Shown here: piece after piece, positions 16,142-24,644 of the stretch
How the letters are laid out: every line of letters begins with the position of its first letter
How positions within the stretch are numbered: position 1 is the first letter of the stretch
Origin: Oscillospiraceae bacterium
GTDB taxonomy: Bacteria > Bacillota > Clostridia > Oscillospirales > JAAYXM01
Direction of reading: 5' to 3'
Length of the DNA stretch: 64,000 bases
Assembly (NCBI GenBank): GCA_017421025.1
Contig: JAFQME010000020.1
Span: forward strand, 1-64,000
Translations under genes and position numbers: made by a program
Notes under the pieces: model-generated
The model's input: the letters and a program-made list of their open reading frames with translations, nothing else
Database searches by the model: none
Told to the model about the DNA's origin: nothing

Positions 16142-18418
16142 ATGAGTAATAGCAATGTGCAAGACGCCACTACCGAAAGAAAGATTCCTTTGGTTTTCGA
16201 AGCTCATAACGATAAGGAAGATGTCGCAAAAAACATATTTGTTGAGTTAAACAAGCGTTTTATCACCATCACTGAAAATGGCAGAAAGCGCAAGGGTTTC
16301 TGCATGGAAGACGGTTCCCGCCGCATCGGTTTGCTTTCTCAGTGCCATTCGCTGCAAACCATGGTTTCCTTGGCGCAGGATTTTGGATTGGACTTTACAG
16401 ATGCAAATATTATTGAAAAACAAAACGGAACCATCCGTGAAATGATGGACGCCGTCATCGAAGATGTTTTGGAACTTTTATATGTCAAGAATGAAAACGG
16501 CGATGTCACGGGTTACAAATTTGACGCTTCTCCCTATGAAACCGATGCATTTAATGAAACTTATTCCAACATTGACTCTATCACCTGGGTCATCTCGTCC
16601 TTCCTTCTCATTTTAAAACACCATGCACACATTCATGAGGTATGTAAATGGGAGTCGGTTTTGGTAGACGTCATCAAACGTGGCTTAAATTATATCAACA
16701 ATTCTTTTATCTCCAAAAAAGGTGACGGTACCTCTTTGACAACCGGTTGGAACTTTACCGCTGAGTGCGAAGAGCCGTCTTTGTATTTCACTTTTGCTGT
16801 TTGTGATTGTTACATTTCTTTTTACAATACATTTGAAGTCTTTTTGAAGTACTTGCATGCAGAACGCAACAAAGAACAGCTCGGCGGTGTGCGAATCAAT
16901 GAAGACGACGAAAAGCAGCGAGAACGCTACAAAGAGTGGGAAGATACCTACAAAAAGAACTTGTTGGAATACGAAGAGCACCGCGATGACGTTGTTGCCG
17001 ATGAGAAGACTGCGCGTCACAATGAATATAACGAACTGATCCGTGTATTCCGTCTAATCAACGACATTAACGACCGTGATGAAGTGCGGATTGAAAATAC
17101 ATTATATGAAAAACTCGCAACAAACTGCATGACGGTTGCAAAGCAGGTTTGGGCTTGCACCAAAGAGAATCTCGCTGAGAAATTTTTCTACAACGATTTA
17201 AAAAATACAGTTACCGAGCAGGAACTCAAAATGAGTACTACCAGTGACGTCTTGTTTAACACTGTGTATATCATCAACATCATGCTGAGTGCCGGTTTAG
17301 ACGCAGACTTGGAGTTAGAGCGTGAGAAAGCCAAGCGTTGGGGCGACATGGAAACTGTGCGTGAAAAACAGCGTGAATACGATAACTTGCTGGAAAGCTG
17401 CATGCTCGCAGTTCAGAGAGCATTCCGCACCTACGAAAGCCTGCGCAATGCCGGCAAGGATTACATCGTTGACCAATTCCTGATCGGTTTCAACGAAAAC
17501 TTTGACGGACATAAAATGCCAATCAGTGAGTTGCGTAAACTCCGCATGCGTGTATTCTCCCTTGTTCCGCTGCTGATCCATACAAACAACACCATCAGCG
17601 AATACCTCATCAAATATCCGCATTACAATATGCGTAAGTACCATCAGTATATTTTGGACAACCGCTTTGTTGACAAAAACAATAAAGTGCATTGGATTTG
17701 GGAACGTGACGGCTTCTTCAGCGGCAGCAATTTCTATTATGTGCTCTCCCTTAAGGAATTCTATAACTATCACGAAACCTACGAAGATCCCTACATTGAA
17801 ATCCACAGCAAGAATTCAGAGCAGCGCAAAATCATTGAGGGACGTTACAAAAAAGACCTGGAGTTACCGGACGGAGCGATCGGCAAATTAGAAATCGAGA
17901 AGAATTCTCTTGAACGGGCAAACTCGGCACAAGCCGCTGAAATCAAGGAACTGAAACAGCAGCTTGAAAATATAGAACGTCCGGTTGAAGATGCGGTGCG
18001 CAACATTGTAAACGAAGAGTTTGAAAAGCAGTTTGCGCTTCGCTTGTCTCAGGCGTTCTCTACCACATCCAAGGTACTGACTTTACCCTCAGTGGATGAC
18101 ACATCTGACATTCCGTTACCCAGCGTTCAGAAAACGACCGACGGCGACGAAACAACATCGGATGACAAGAAGAAGAGGAGAAAAAAGAAAGAGAGAACTC
18201 CCGGCATTTACGAATCCATCAACAATTCATTGTTCGAGTTAATTTGGAGATCAATGTTGGCAAGGTTCTGTGACTCGCAAATTGGCACTACAATTACAGC
18301 GGATGAGTATCTTGCATTCCAGGAAAAAGTAAAAAAAGAATTTGCTCGAACTGTTCGCCGTTATATTAACGATATTTGCTATCAAAGTGAGCAAATATCT
18401 GACACAGAAAACAAATAA
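16142..18418 (+). CDS. Large orphan protein of the TIR operon (758 aa)
   Basis: I recognise no family. Start at ATG 16142, nine bases after AAGGAG. The protein is soluble, charged and mostly helical by composition. A segment around residues 205-240 (GWNFTAECEEPSLYFTFAVCDCYISFY) is the most conserved-looking part. Residues about 260-300 are very rich in Glu, Lys and Arg and probably a coiled coil. A second coiled coil lies at about 583-613 (LERANSAQAAEIKELKQQLE). A disordered Ser/Thr/Asp linker and a lysine-rich patch (KKKRRKKKER) follow, then a helical end. It may be a scaffold or sensor. It sits between the TIR gene and the ATPase gene with gaps of 18 and 34 bp. Confidence 0.75.
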   Translation: MSNSNVQDATTERKIPLVFEAHNDKEDVAKNIFVELNKRFITITENGRKRKGFCMEDGSRRIGLLSQCHSLQTMVSLAQDFGLDFTDANIIEKQNGTIREMMDAVIEDVLELLYVKNENGDVTGYKFDASPYETDAFNETYSNIDSITWVISSFLLILKHHAHIHEVCKWESVLVDVIKRGLNYINNSFISKKGDGTSLTTGWNFTAECEEPSLYFTFAVCDCYISFYNTFEVFLKYLHAERNKEQLGGVRINEDDEKQRERYKEWEDTYKKNLLEYEEHRDDVVADEKTARHNEYNELIRVFRLINDINDRDEVRIENTLYEKLATNCMTVAKQVWACTKENLAEKFFYNDLKNTVTEQELKMSTTSDVLFNTVYIINIMLSAGLDADLELEREKAKRWGDMETVREKQREYDNLLESCMLAVQRAFRTYESLRNAGKDYIVDQFLIGFNENFDGHKMPISELRKLRMRVFSLVPLLIHTNNTISEYLIKYPHYNMRKYHQYILDNRFVDKNNKVHWIWERDGFFSGSNFYYVLSLKEFYNYHETYEDPYIEIHSKNSEQRKIIEGRYKKDLELPDGAIGKLEIEKNSLERANSAQAAEIKELKQQLENIERPVEDAVRNIVNEEFEKQFALRLSQAFSTTSKVLTLPSVDDTSDIPLPSVQKTTDGDETTSDDKKKRRKKKERTPGIYESINNSLFELIWRSMLARFCDSQIGTTITADEYLAFQEKVKKEFARTVRRYINDICYQSEQISDTENK

Positions 18419-18452
18419 ATATGTTCATTTCAATCAGAAAAGGAGTTAAATT

Positions 18453-19391
18453 ATGCCTGCAAATGTGATATCTTATTTTTCTTATAAAGGCGGTGCAGGG
18501 CGCAGTACCCTGGCATACAACACCATTCCGCTGATGATAAACGAACACATTCATCCCACGAAAGAGCATCCTGTCGTGGTGGTTGATATGGACATTGACA
18601 GTTGCGGTATGTCCTATCTGCTCGGAATTCCCGCAAAAGACATTCGTGGCGATGCCTGTGTACAGCATATTTTAAAAGAAGGTTGCGACACGAGGGTTGC
18701 CGGATGTATTCAAGATCATGCGTTTTTGAAACACTTGATCCCAGTCGGAAACAAATTCAACTATGCTGACAACGATGCGGTTCTCTTTTTACCTGCAAAA
18801 GATAACAAAAACATCAACCAAGACACTGTTTACGGGAATTATGAGGGGCCGGGTCCGTTTACCGAGTGTATGCGCAGTTTCATTGATGCCTGCGAAAACC
18901 ACGGTGTTTCCACAGTGATTTTGGACTCTGCAGTTGGTTATCAAGCAACCGCCAATGTTTCCAACACCCTTGCAGACACCATTGTCTGCTGCATGCGTCC
19001 GACCAAGCAGTTTGTCGACGGTACTGTCCGTTATTTGGAGTCTTTGGATTCAGATGAAGATTCTCCGATCGGTGGCGGTGAAAAACGAATTATCATCGTC
19101 CCCAACGTCATTCCGCAAACCCAGATGAGCATCGATGGGCTAGAGTATCCCAGTACCGCAATTTCTTATTTCCGTTCTCTCCTTTCAGATGTATTGGACC
19201 GCGATGAGGATGACGACATTCAATACGCCATTGATATGATGGAAGGAAACGGTGTTGATTTTGGCATTCCCGCACTTCCAAGTTTCATGTGGCGAGAAGG
19301 ACAGCTGTGTTCTATGACCAAATTGGACGAGGACGAACAGCATGTTCTTGTTCGATACCGCAAATTGGCAGGAGTTATTTGTGATTTCTAA
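18453..19391 (+). CDS. ParA/MinD-like P-loop ATPase with KGGAGRST Walker A
   Basis: This 312-residue SIMIBI-class NTPase has the deviant Walker A SYKGGAGRST at residues 10-19: the signature Lys12 is kept but the usual P-loop Lys before Ser/Thr is Arg17. Switch I-like VVVVDMDIDSCG follows near residue 45, then VILDSAVG (Walker B) near 155 and IIIVPNVI near 210. ParA-like proteins with YKGGxGR loops occur in multi-gene signalling and conflict operons rather than in plasmid partition (general knowledge of the family). No centromere-like repeats or parB are nearby, arguing against partition. AAAGGAG precedes the ATG. Likely a nucleotide-dependent switch for the operon. Confidence 0.88.
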   Translation: MPANVISYFSYKGGAGRSTLAYNTIPLMINEHIHPTKEHPVVVVDMDIDSCGMSYLLGIPAKDIRGDACVQHILKEGCDTRVAGCIQDHAFLKHLIPVGNKFNYADNDAVLFLPAKDNKNINQDTVYGNYEGPGPFTECMRSFIDACENHGVSTVILDSAVGYQATANVSNTLADTIVCCMRPTKQFVDGTVRYLESLDSDEDSPIGGGEKRIIIVPNVIPQTQMSIDGLEYPSTAISYFRSLLSDVLDRDEDDDIQYAIDMMEGNGVDFGIPALPSFMWREGQLCSMTKLDEDEQHVLVRYRKLAGVICDF

Positions 19392-19415
19392 CGTTAAAAC
19401 CAGAGAGGGATAACA

Positions 19416-21779
19416 ATGAGTGAATACGAAACCATGAGTCAAGAGGAACTCAAAGCCGAACTAAAACGGATTAGAGCACAATTGCAGTATGTTTTTGAAG
19501 ATGAAATTACGGATGAAAATATTCGGCACTTTATTTTCGGGAAATATGGGTATGATCTGAAAACAATCAAAGCAACCAATGAATTCCCAAAATATTTCAA
19601 AAACATTCTCACGTTGACATATTTCTTTGCGTTCGCCTGCTACCAGAGGGACCTCAATGAAGGCTTTGGTGATATGGACAACGTGAAAGGACATGTGGCA
19701 TTGCGTGTCAAACGTTATTTGGAAGATTCCCTTGCCACAAACCCCATCACAATGTCCTTAATCGAGTTTGTTTTATCAGATATACAAACCGATTTAGCGC
19801 TCGGCGGAAGCAGCGAACTGAATGCCACCTTTTCCAATCTCGGAACATTTGATAATGGGTTTAATTTTCAGCCGTATCTTAAGTCAATTTCTAAATATGA
19901 GGAATCGCCGAATCGTTTTAGAGCAAGCAAGCTTGAAATGACAGTTTTATTGCTCCGTATGGTGGAAAACCTGACGTTTTTGAAAAAGTATAATTTGATT
20001 GAAGATGCGCCCGGCAAGTTCCGTTTCGCATCAGATACCTGCCTAAAGAAGCAGAAACTCGGTATCGAATTGAGTAAATCTGAACGCTATGACGAACTTC
20101 CGGTCGACCATCTCTTCTTCAAAGATAGTACTCTCCCCGGCATTATTTTCCGTCTATACAGTTTGGAAACCGGCGAAAGTTCTGAGGGCGCTGTTGCGCA
20201 AAATCTCCTGCGGTTGCGTTATGTTTCCACAATTGGAAATCAAACCCGCATTTTTACAGTTCCCGGTGAAACCGGTGACTCTCATCTCTCAGATGCAGAT
20301 CCGATCCTTCTCTACGAGGAGATCGTCGCATTTGAATGGAACAAACACAAAGAATTGCGTTCTGCCGGGATGGATGCCTTGAGCATTTGCCAAATCCATA
20401 CCGTAAATTACAAGTATCTCAAACCATTGGCACTCGCAATTTCAGATGTCCTCAGCGACCATGATGAAGCCAAGCGAAAATTACATGGTCTTTTCTCAAA
20501 AAAATACTCATATATCTTCGAACAAAAGAGACAAATGATTCTTTCCAACGAAACCGGAAGCGATCAGTATGATCTATTGGATTGGGATTCCATCATCATC
20601 ATGCTTCTCATCGAGGCAAGTCCTACTGTTGTACTGGAAGCAATCACGCAAATCAACCGAGACTTGTTTTATCTGATTTGCCAAGATTTATACAAGCGTG
20701 TATACGATGTGGAAAACTTGACTCTGTTCAAAGGAACAAAAGACCAAATCAAGGCTGCAATTGATGCTATCATCGAGAAAAAGCTTGCTTTGATGAGCAA
20801 AGACAGCAGTTTCAGTAAACTATCCGCAAATCAAATGCGCGACAAGCTCTTCCCCAAGGCTGCCTCCATGTTGTTGCTCACCAAACTGAACGACCTTCAG
20901 AATGACGATATTGAAGAAAATCTTGTATATACAGGCGATCTTGATACCTATCTTTCCCTGCTCAAAAGAACCAAGGAAGAGTTGGATTCCGAAAAACAGA
21001 TCAAATATTCCTGTATCATCTTAGGTGAAACCATCAAACGTCTCATTTGTTTCTACGAGGGATTGATCGCATACGGGGAAAAAAAAGCACCGTATGACAA
21101 ACAAGCTCGCTGTAAATCCTTGGACAAAGACGAAATTAAAAAAGTCCAAAATAAGCTGGAAAAAGTATTTCTGAATGCGGCAGAAACTGCAGCAAGCGAC
21201 TTCCCGTCCGAGCCAAGCCGCGATCCGGCTTCTGCGCTTGCAATTTTGGATCAATTCTGTACTTTGTGCAAAAAATGTGCCAGTTTGGACAACAACAAAA
21301 TGTCACAGCACCTTGTTGCAGCGATCGGACGTTTTGAAATCGTTGATGCGACCCGTTTCGGCAAGTTTGTACAACAACTTCGCACTTTGAACACACCTTC
21401 CTTGGAGCAGCATGCCGGCAAGTGGCTTGATGTTACTCTTGAAATGCTCGAGTATTTCAAGAGTGGCAGAACTCGCAAGATAACCATGGACGATGATTTG
21501 CTCAATGCGGTATATCCTTTCACAATCTCCTTCAAGAAAGGCAAAGAGAATCTTGATGGATACAAAACTGTCACATTTTCATTGGACATCGTGATGGACG
21601 AGAAGAACAAGGAAGAAGAGATCAATGTTCTCTCTGAGTTCATTTACGAGCCAAACGAAGCATACTATTGTCTTCCTAACATCATTCGTTCCAACTACAA
21701 ATGGTGGATTGATCCTGTTTTAGTCAGTTTCCGGAAGTTTAACCATATTTTGTCCGCCGAAAGAAAGGAAGATGAATGA
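19416..21779 (+). CDS. Large orphan protein of the TIR operon (787 aa)
   Basis: No family recognised. It is a soluble, largely alpha-helical protein with an N-terminal short coiled coil (SQEELKAELKRIRAQLQ), an acidic helical middle and a C-terminal part with likely beta strands (YPFTISFKKGKENLDGYKTVTF). No catalytic motif stands out. GAGAGGG precedes the ATG. It ends in ATGATGA, so the next gene starts inside its stop codon, implying translational coupling and near-equal dosage with the AdoMetDC-like protein. It could be its structural partner. Confidence 0.75.
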   Translation: MSEYETMSQEELKAELKRIRAQLQYVFEDEITDENIRHFIFGKYGYDLKTIKATNEFPKYFKNILTLTYFFAFACYQRDLNEGFGDMDNVKGHVALRVKRYLEDSLATNPITMSLIEFVLSDIQTDLALGGSSELNATFSNLGTFDNGFNFQPYLKSISKYEESPNRFRASKLEMTVLLLRMVENLTFLKKYNLIEDAPGKFRFASDTCLKKQKLGIELSKSERYDELPVDHLFFKDSTLPGIIFRLYSLETGESSEGAVAQNLLRLRYVSTIGNQTRIFTVPGETGDSHLSDADPILLYEEIVAFEWNKHKELRSAGMDALSICQIHTVNYKYLKPLALAISDVLSDHDEAKRKLHGLFSKKYSYIFEQKRQMILSNETGSDQYDLLDWDSIIIMLLIEASPTVVLEAITQINRDLFYLICQDLYKRVYDVENLTLFKGTKDQIKAAIDAIIEKKLALMSKDSSFSKLSANQMRDKLFPKAASMLLLTKLNDLQNDDIEENLVYTGDLDTYLSLLKRTKEELDSEKQIKYSCIILGETIKRLICFYEGLIAYGEKKAPYDKQARCKSLDKDEIKKVQNKLEKVFLNAAETAASDFPSEPSRDPASALAILDQFCTLCKKCASLDNNKMSQHLVAAIGRFEIVDATRFGKFVQQLRTLNTPSLEQHAGKWLDVTLEMLEYFKSGRTRKITMDDDLLNAVYPFTISFKKGKENLDGYKTVTFSLDIVMDEKNKEEEINVLSEFIYEPNEAYYCLPNIIRSNYKWWIDPVLVSFRKFNHILSAERKEDE

Positions 21780-22588
21780 TGAGAGCGACAAGACATTTTA
21801 TGTTAGATGCTTACGACTGCAACTTCGAACAAGCCAACAGTTTCATGGTTGTAAACACCTTGTTGGTCACATTAGCAAACGAGTTGGAAATGAACCCCAT
21901 TATGCCCCCGTTTGTTCTGCCGTACTACTACTGTGATGAAACCGAAGACGGTGGGATTAGTGCATTTGTTCTTTGCGAGAACGGCTCTCACATCACCGTA
22001 CATACATTCCCCTATCGCTACTGCTACTTCATTGATATTTTAACGGATAAATTCTTTGAAGAGGAACGAGCAAAGGAATTAATTTTGCGACAAATTTATG
22101 CAAAAAAAATGAATGTACTGGTGACTGACCGTCGATACGATTCTCTGAAAGAGAGTGTTATTAACAGTTCAACGGATTTTGGACCACACTACATGATAAC
22201 AATCGAAAACCTAGATGCTTCTATGGAAAGCATCTATAGTTGGTTAGATTCTGTGGCGCCAAAGATTAACATGCTTCCTATCTCACGTCCGTATGTTATC
22301 TTTGATCGCATTGAAGATCACGACTATATCTCCGGGGTATTGGTTGTAGCACAAAGCCATATCGCATTCCACTATTCCACAAAAGAAAGATGTGCTCATG
22401 TTGATATTTTTTCTTGTAGTTTCTTAGACGACGGAGTTGTTGAAAACATCTTGGAGCAATCTTTTGGGCAGGATGTCAAAATTCAGCTTTTCGCACGTGG
22501 AAGTAAGCATAAACACAATATACAATATACAGAAAAGCACAATGACAACGTTCGCATGAACAAGTCTTGGCGCACAAGTATCATGTAA
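21776..22588 (+). CDS. Tandem S-adenosylmethionine decarboxylase-like protein
   Basis: This 270-residue protein contains two copies of the prokaryotic AdoMetDC (SpeD/SpeH) fold. In copy 1 (residues about 5-108), RHFMLDAYDCNFEQANS matches the family opening and GSHITVHTFPY the processing site: Ser71 and His76 align with the pyruvoyl serine and catalytic His, Asp87 with the conserved Asp, but the catalytic Cys position is Asp91. In copy 2 (about 136-245), GVLVVAQSHIAFHY, then VDIFSC, puts Ser194, His199, Asp210 and Cys214 at exactly the canonical +5, +16 and +20 spacing, while the Glu before the serine is Gln193. Classical enzymes are single-domain, about 120-130 residues, and sit with polyamine genes; none is near. 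The protein may bind or process SAM-like ligands. It overlaps the previous gene by 4 bp and ends the operon. Confidence 0.8.
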   Translation: MMRATRHFMLDAYDCNFEQANSFMVVNTLLVTLANELEMNPIMPPFVLPYYYCDETEDGGISAFVLCENGSHITVHTFPYRYCYFIDILTDKFFEEERAKELILRQIYAKKMNVLVTDRRYDSLKESVINSSTDFGPHYMITIENLDASMESIYSWLDSVAPKINMLPISRPYVIFDRIEDHDYISGVLVVAQSHIAFHYSTKERCAHVDIFSCSFLDDGVVENILEQSFGQDVKIQLFARGSKHKHNIQYTEKHNDNVRMNKSWRTSIM

Positions 22589-22597
22589 TTTACAAAC

Positions 22598-22636
22598 ACA
22601 AGAGGTGCTCCGTAATCGGAACACCTCTTGTTTTCC
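22598..22636 (+). terminator. Terminator of the TIR operon
   Basis: ACAAGAGGTG and its complement form a stem of about 10-13 bp with an 8-nt loop, followed by TTTTCCCTTT, ten bases after the last stop codon. Confidence 0.85.
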
Positions 22637-22741
22637 CTTTAAGGCACTCACTTTTTAGACTCACTCCAATCCTTTGAAGAATCGTTCTAGTTGTGGTATG
22701 ATTTGTTAAAAAAGAAAGAAACGGCAGTCTTCTTTGTCAAC

Positions 22742-23043
22742 TCAGAGAACGAGAGAGGGTGCGGTATAGATTCTTGCGGCGTATTCGCTGTCCAGCGAGT
22801 AGAGACCTTTGCTGTCTCCGCCGAAGAGTTCCATCTTCTTGATCATATCATCCGCGTTTTTCTCTTCCTCAAGCTGCTCTTTTACGAACCAGTCGAGGAA
22901 TTGCATGGTGCGGAAATCCTTTTCTGCATAAGCTGCAGCATAGATATCGTTGATGAGACTTGTTACATAACGCTCATGTTCAAGGCCTGCTTTCAGCGGA
23001 TCCATCAGGCTCTTCAGTTCTTTGTCCGGTCCGTCATCGCACC
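22742..23043 (-). pseudogene. 3' fragment of a duplicated ferritin gene
   Basis: The minus strand repeats the last about 100 codons of the intact ferritin gene at 24645-25157 (MDPLKAGLEHERYVTSLIND ... YAARIYTAPSLVL) with only about four differences in the first 290 bases. Towards its 5' side the match breaks down near 23030: one base is missing relative to the intact gene (frameshift in the APDKELKSL region) and similarity stops at about 23045. The four-helix bundle lacks its first half and most ferroxidase ligands, so it cannot be functional. The duplicated stretch continues past the stop to about 22688 but has lost half of the terminator hairpin. Confidence 0.9.
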
Positions 23044-23164
23044 GAGAGTTGCCTATTTTTCTCTCAACGGGAGATGTTTTAGAAACAACATTGACGTGAT
23101 TTCACTGCATTTTTCAAAATTTTCTTTCATTTTTCCACATTTTTAAGATTTTCCAAAAATAAAA

Positions 23165-23193
23165 TTGACTCTATTATTCAAGAGTAATATAAT
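23165..23193 (+). promoter_or_regulatory. Promoter of the LRR gene
   Basis: TTGACT (23165-23170), 17-bp spacer, TATAAT (23188-23193). The spacer and -35 contain an inverted repeat, ACTCT-N8-AGAGT. The interval 23046-23164 holds no gene that I can support. Confidence 0.75.
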
Positions 23194-23226
23194 AGACCCA
23201 AAGACAAAAGAAAGCAGGGACGGAAA

Positions 23227-24321
23227 ATGAACCAGGATTTTAAAATTCAGAATGGCGTGTTGTACGCATACAATGGATCTAAAGAAATAGAAGAACTCAT
23301 AATACCCGAAGGTGTAACAGAAATCTATTCGTGCAAAATAGTTTATACCAACATCCGTTCCATTGTTTTTCCTACAACATTGATGCATATTAGAAGCGAA
23401 GTTTTCTGCAACTGCTCTAGACTAGAACGTATTACTTTCTTGTCAAAAAAAGTCTCAATAAGCGATAATGCGTTTGCAAAAAGTTCCTTAAGCGAAATAA
23501 TAAACCCTGAAAGAATCTCTGCTGTTGGTAGCTATGCTTTTTCTGAAACGAAACTGACTCATATTATCCTTGTCAACATTGACGATTTAGGCGTAGAAGC
23601 TTTTTCGCATTGTCGCCTTTTACAACACGTTGAATTATCCGACAATTTGCGTTGTATTCCCCACAAATGCTTTTATTCCTGCCCTTCCTTGAGATTTATA
23701 AAATTACCGAAAAACCTTGAACGGATATCGGACGGAGCTTTTAATTTTTCTCCTGTACCTGTTATCAAGATACCAGATACAGTACATGAAATAAAGTTAT
23801 TAGGAAATTATGCAACTTTTGACGATTCTACAAAAATTGAATTTGGCGAAAACCATCCTTATTTTCAGTTTACTAACAACAAAATCATCAAACGTCCCTT
23901 TCACGAAGAAGGCGGATTATATACAATTGTACCTTACGATGTGGCAGGGCGTGCCACTACTAAAAGAATCGCAAATCAAAACGAGTCCTGTCATCTAAAA
24001 AAGGTTTTGTATAAAGAGGAACAAATAAGAAAGTTTCAAAAGCTTTGCTCTGAGTATTGCTTCTTGGTAACAACTTATGACATTGAAGGAAATGATGATT
24101 TGGATATCGAAACAGAGACCCTTGTAAGCAAGACTTACCGTGATATTTCTATTGATAGCATGGTGATCAAAGACAACGAGGTGATCGGTTTCATGTGCGC
24201 AGACAGTGTTATAATGATTGCCGATGTTGGCACTTCTGTAACAGAGAAGAGTTGTTACAGAAGTACATCCGCATCTTGTTATACTGAAAGAAAAGAAGAA
24301 TACCTACTTTTAAAAAGATAA
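23227..24321 (+). CDS. BspA-like leucine-rich repeat (LRR_5) protein, cytoplasmic
   Basis: This 364-residue protein has LRR_5 (BspA-type) repeats over residues about 15-200: EELIIPEGVTEIYS, RSIVFPTTLMHIRSEVFCNCSRLERITF, LTHIILVNIDDLGVEAFSHCRLLQHVELSDN, LRFIKLPKNLERISDGAF. There is no signal peptide or anchor, unlike surface BspA proteins. The C-terminal 160 residues are a separate domain that I do not recognise. The gene is richer in A+T than its neighbours and lies between broken copies of ferritin and rubrerythrin, so it was probably acquired. GGGACGG is a weak ribosome site for the ATG at 23227. Confidence 0.85.
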   Translation: MNQDFKIQNGVLYAYNGSKEIEELIIPEGVTEIYSCKIVYTNIRSIVFPTTLMHIRSEVFCNCSRLERITFLSKKVSISDNAFAKSSLSEIINPERISAVGSYAFSETKLTHIILVNIDDLGVEAFSHCRLLQHVELSDNLRCIPHKCFYSCPSLRFIKLPKNLERISDGAFNFSPVPVIKIPDTVHEIKLLGNYATFDDSTKIEFGENHPYFQFTNNKIIKRPFHEEGGLYTIVPYDVAGRATTKRIANQNESCHLKKVLYKEEQIRKFQKLCSEYCFLVTTYDIEGNDDLDIETETLVSKTYRDISIDSMVIKDNEVIGFMCADSVIMIADVGTSVTEKSCYRSTSASCYTERKEEYLLLKR

Positions 24322-24351
24322 ATCTATGTTGATCCATTGTGTTTAATATCC

Positions 24352-24388
24352 CCCCCTTGACAACCGGTATTACCTATTGTCAAGGGGG
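24352..24388 (+). terminator. Inverted repeat after the LRR gene, probable terminator
   Basis: A 12-bp perfect stem, CCCCCTTGACAA (24352-24363) with its complement (24377-24388), has only a weak T-run after it (ATAATTTGTTGCTATTTT). It is probably a terminator, though the unusual C-run leaves doubt. Confidence 0.55.
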
Positions 24389-24435
24389 ATAATTTGTTGC
24401 TATTTTAGCAGAGTCCTTATATGCTTACCGTTGTT

Positions 24436-24512
24436 GAGCTTCGTCCTTTGCCATTTCGTGGGCGGTGGCGTGGATTGCATCCAGCGGTGACAACTTCGCT
24501 AAGCGGTTGTGG
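24436..24512 (-). pseudogene. Rubrerythrin gene remnant
   Basis: The plus-strand stretch 24436-24484 matches the 3' coding part of the intact rubrerythrin gene near 25228-25280 at roughly nine bases in ten. The following 28 bases (24485-24512) match a second stretch near 25372-25400, with the intervening bases deleted. No open frame survives. It is more diverged than the ferritin fragment. Between 24513 and 24589 I see no further feature. Confidence 0.7.
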
Positions 24513-24589
24513 CTCCCCCCTGCAGTAATTATCTGTGGGGGGCGGAACATTTTACTCCCTTGAGGAATTGGCATAGTTGTGGTATGATT

Positions 24590-24632
24590 TGGGGGGATAA
24601 AAAAGAAAGACCGCCGTTAAGAAACGGCAGTC
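24590..24632 (-). terminator. Terminator of the ferritin operon
   Basis: On the minus strand, GACTGCCGTTTCTTAACGGC and the flanking GGTC form a hairpin followed by TTTCTTTTTTAT. Confidence 0.85.
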
Positions 24633-24644
24633 TTCTTTGTCAAC

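Noticed and set aside
18453-19391. Plasmid-type partition system
   Set aside because: No parB, no iterated parS-like repeats and an Arg in the P-loop; the gene is embedded in the TIR operon.
15023-22636. Prophage or integrative element carrying the TIR operon
   Set aside because: No integrase, structural phage gene, attachment repeat or tRNA boundary could be seen; only the neighbouring ferritin duplication hints at recombination.
2820-23188. Shared operator between the GH31 promoter (AAGAG-N6-CTCTT) and the LRR promoter (ACTCT-N8-AGAGT)
   Set aside because: The arms are in opposite order and the spacers differ, so the two dyads are not the same site.
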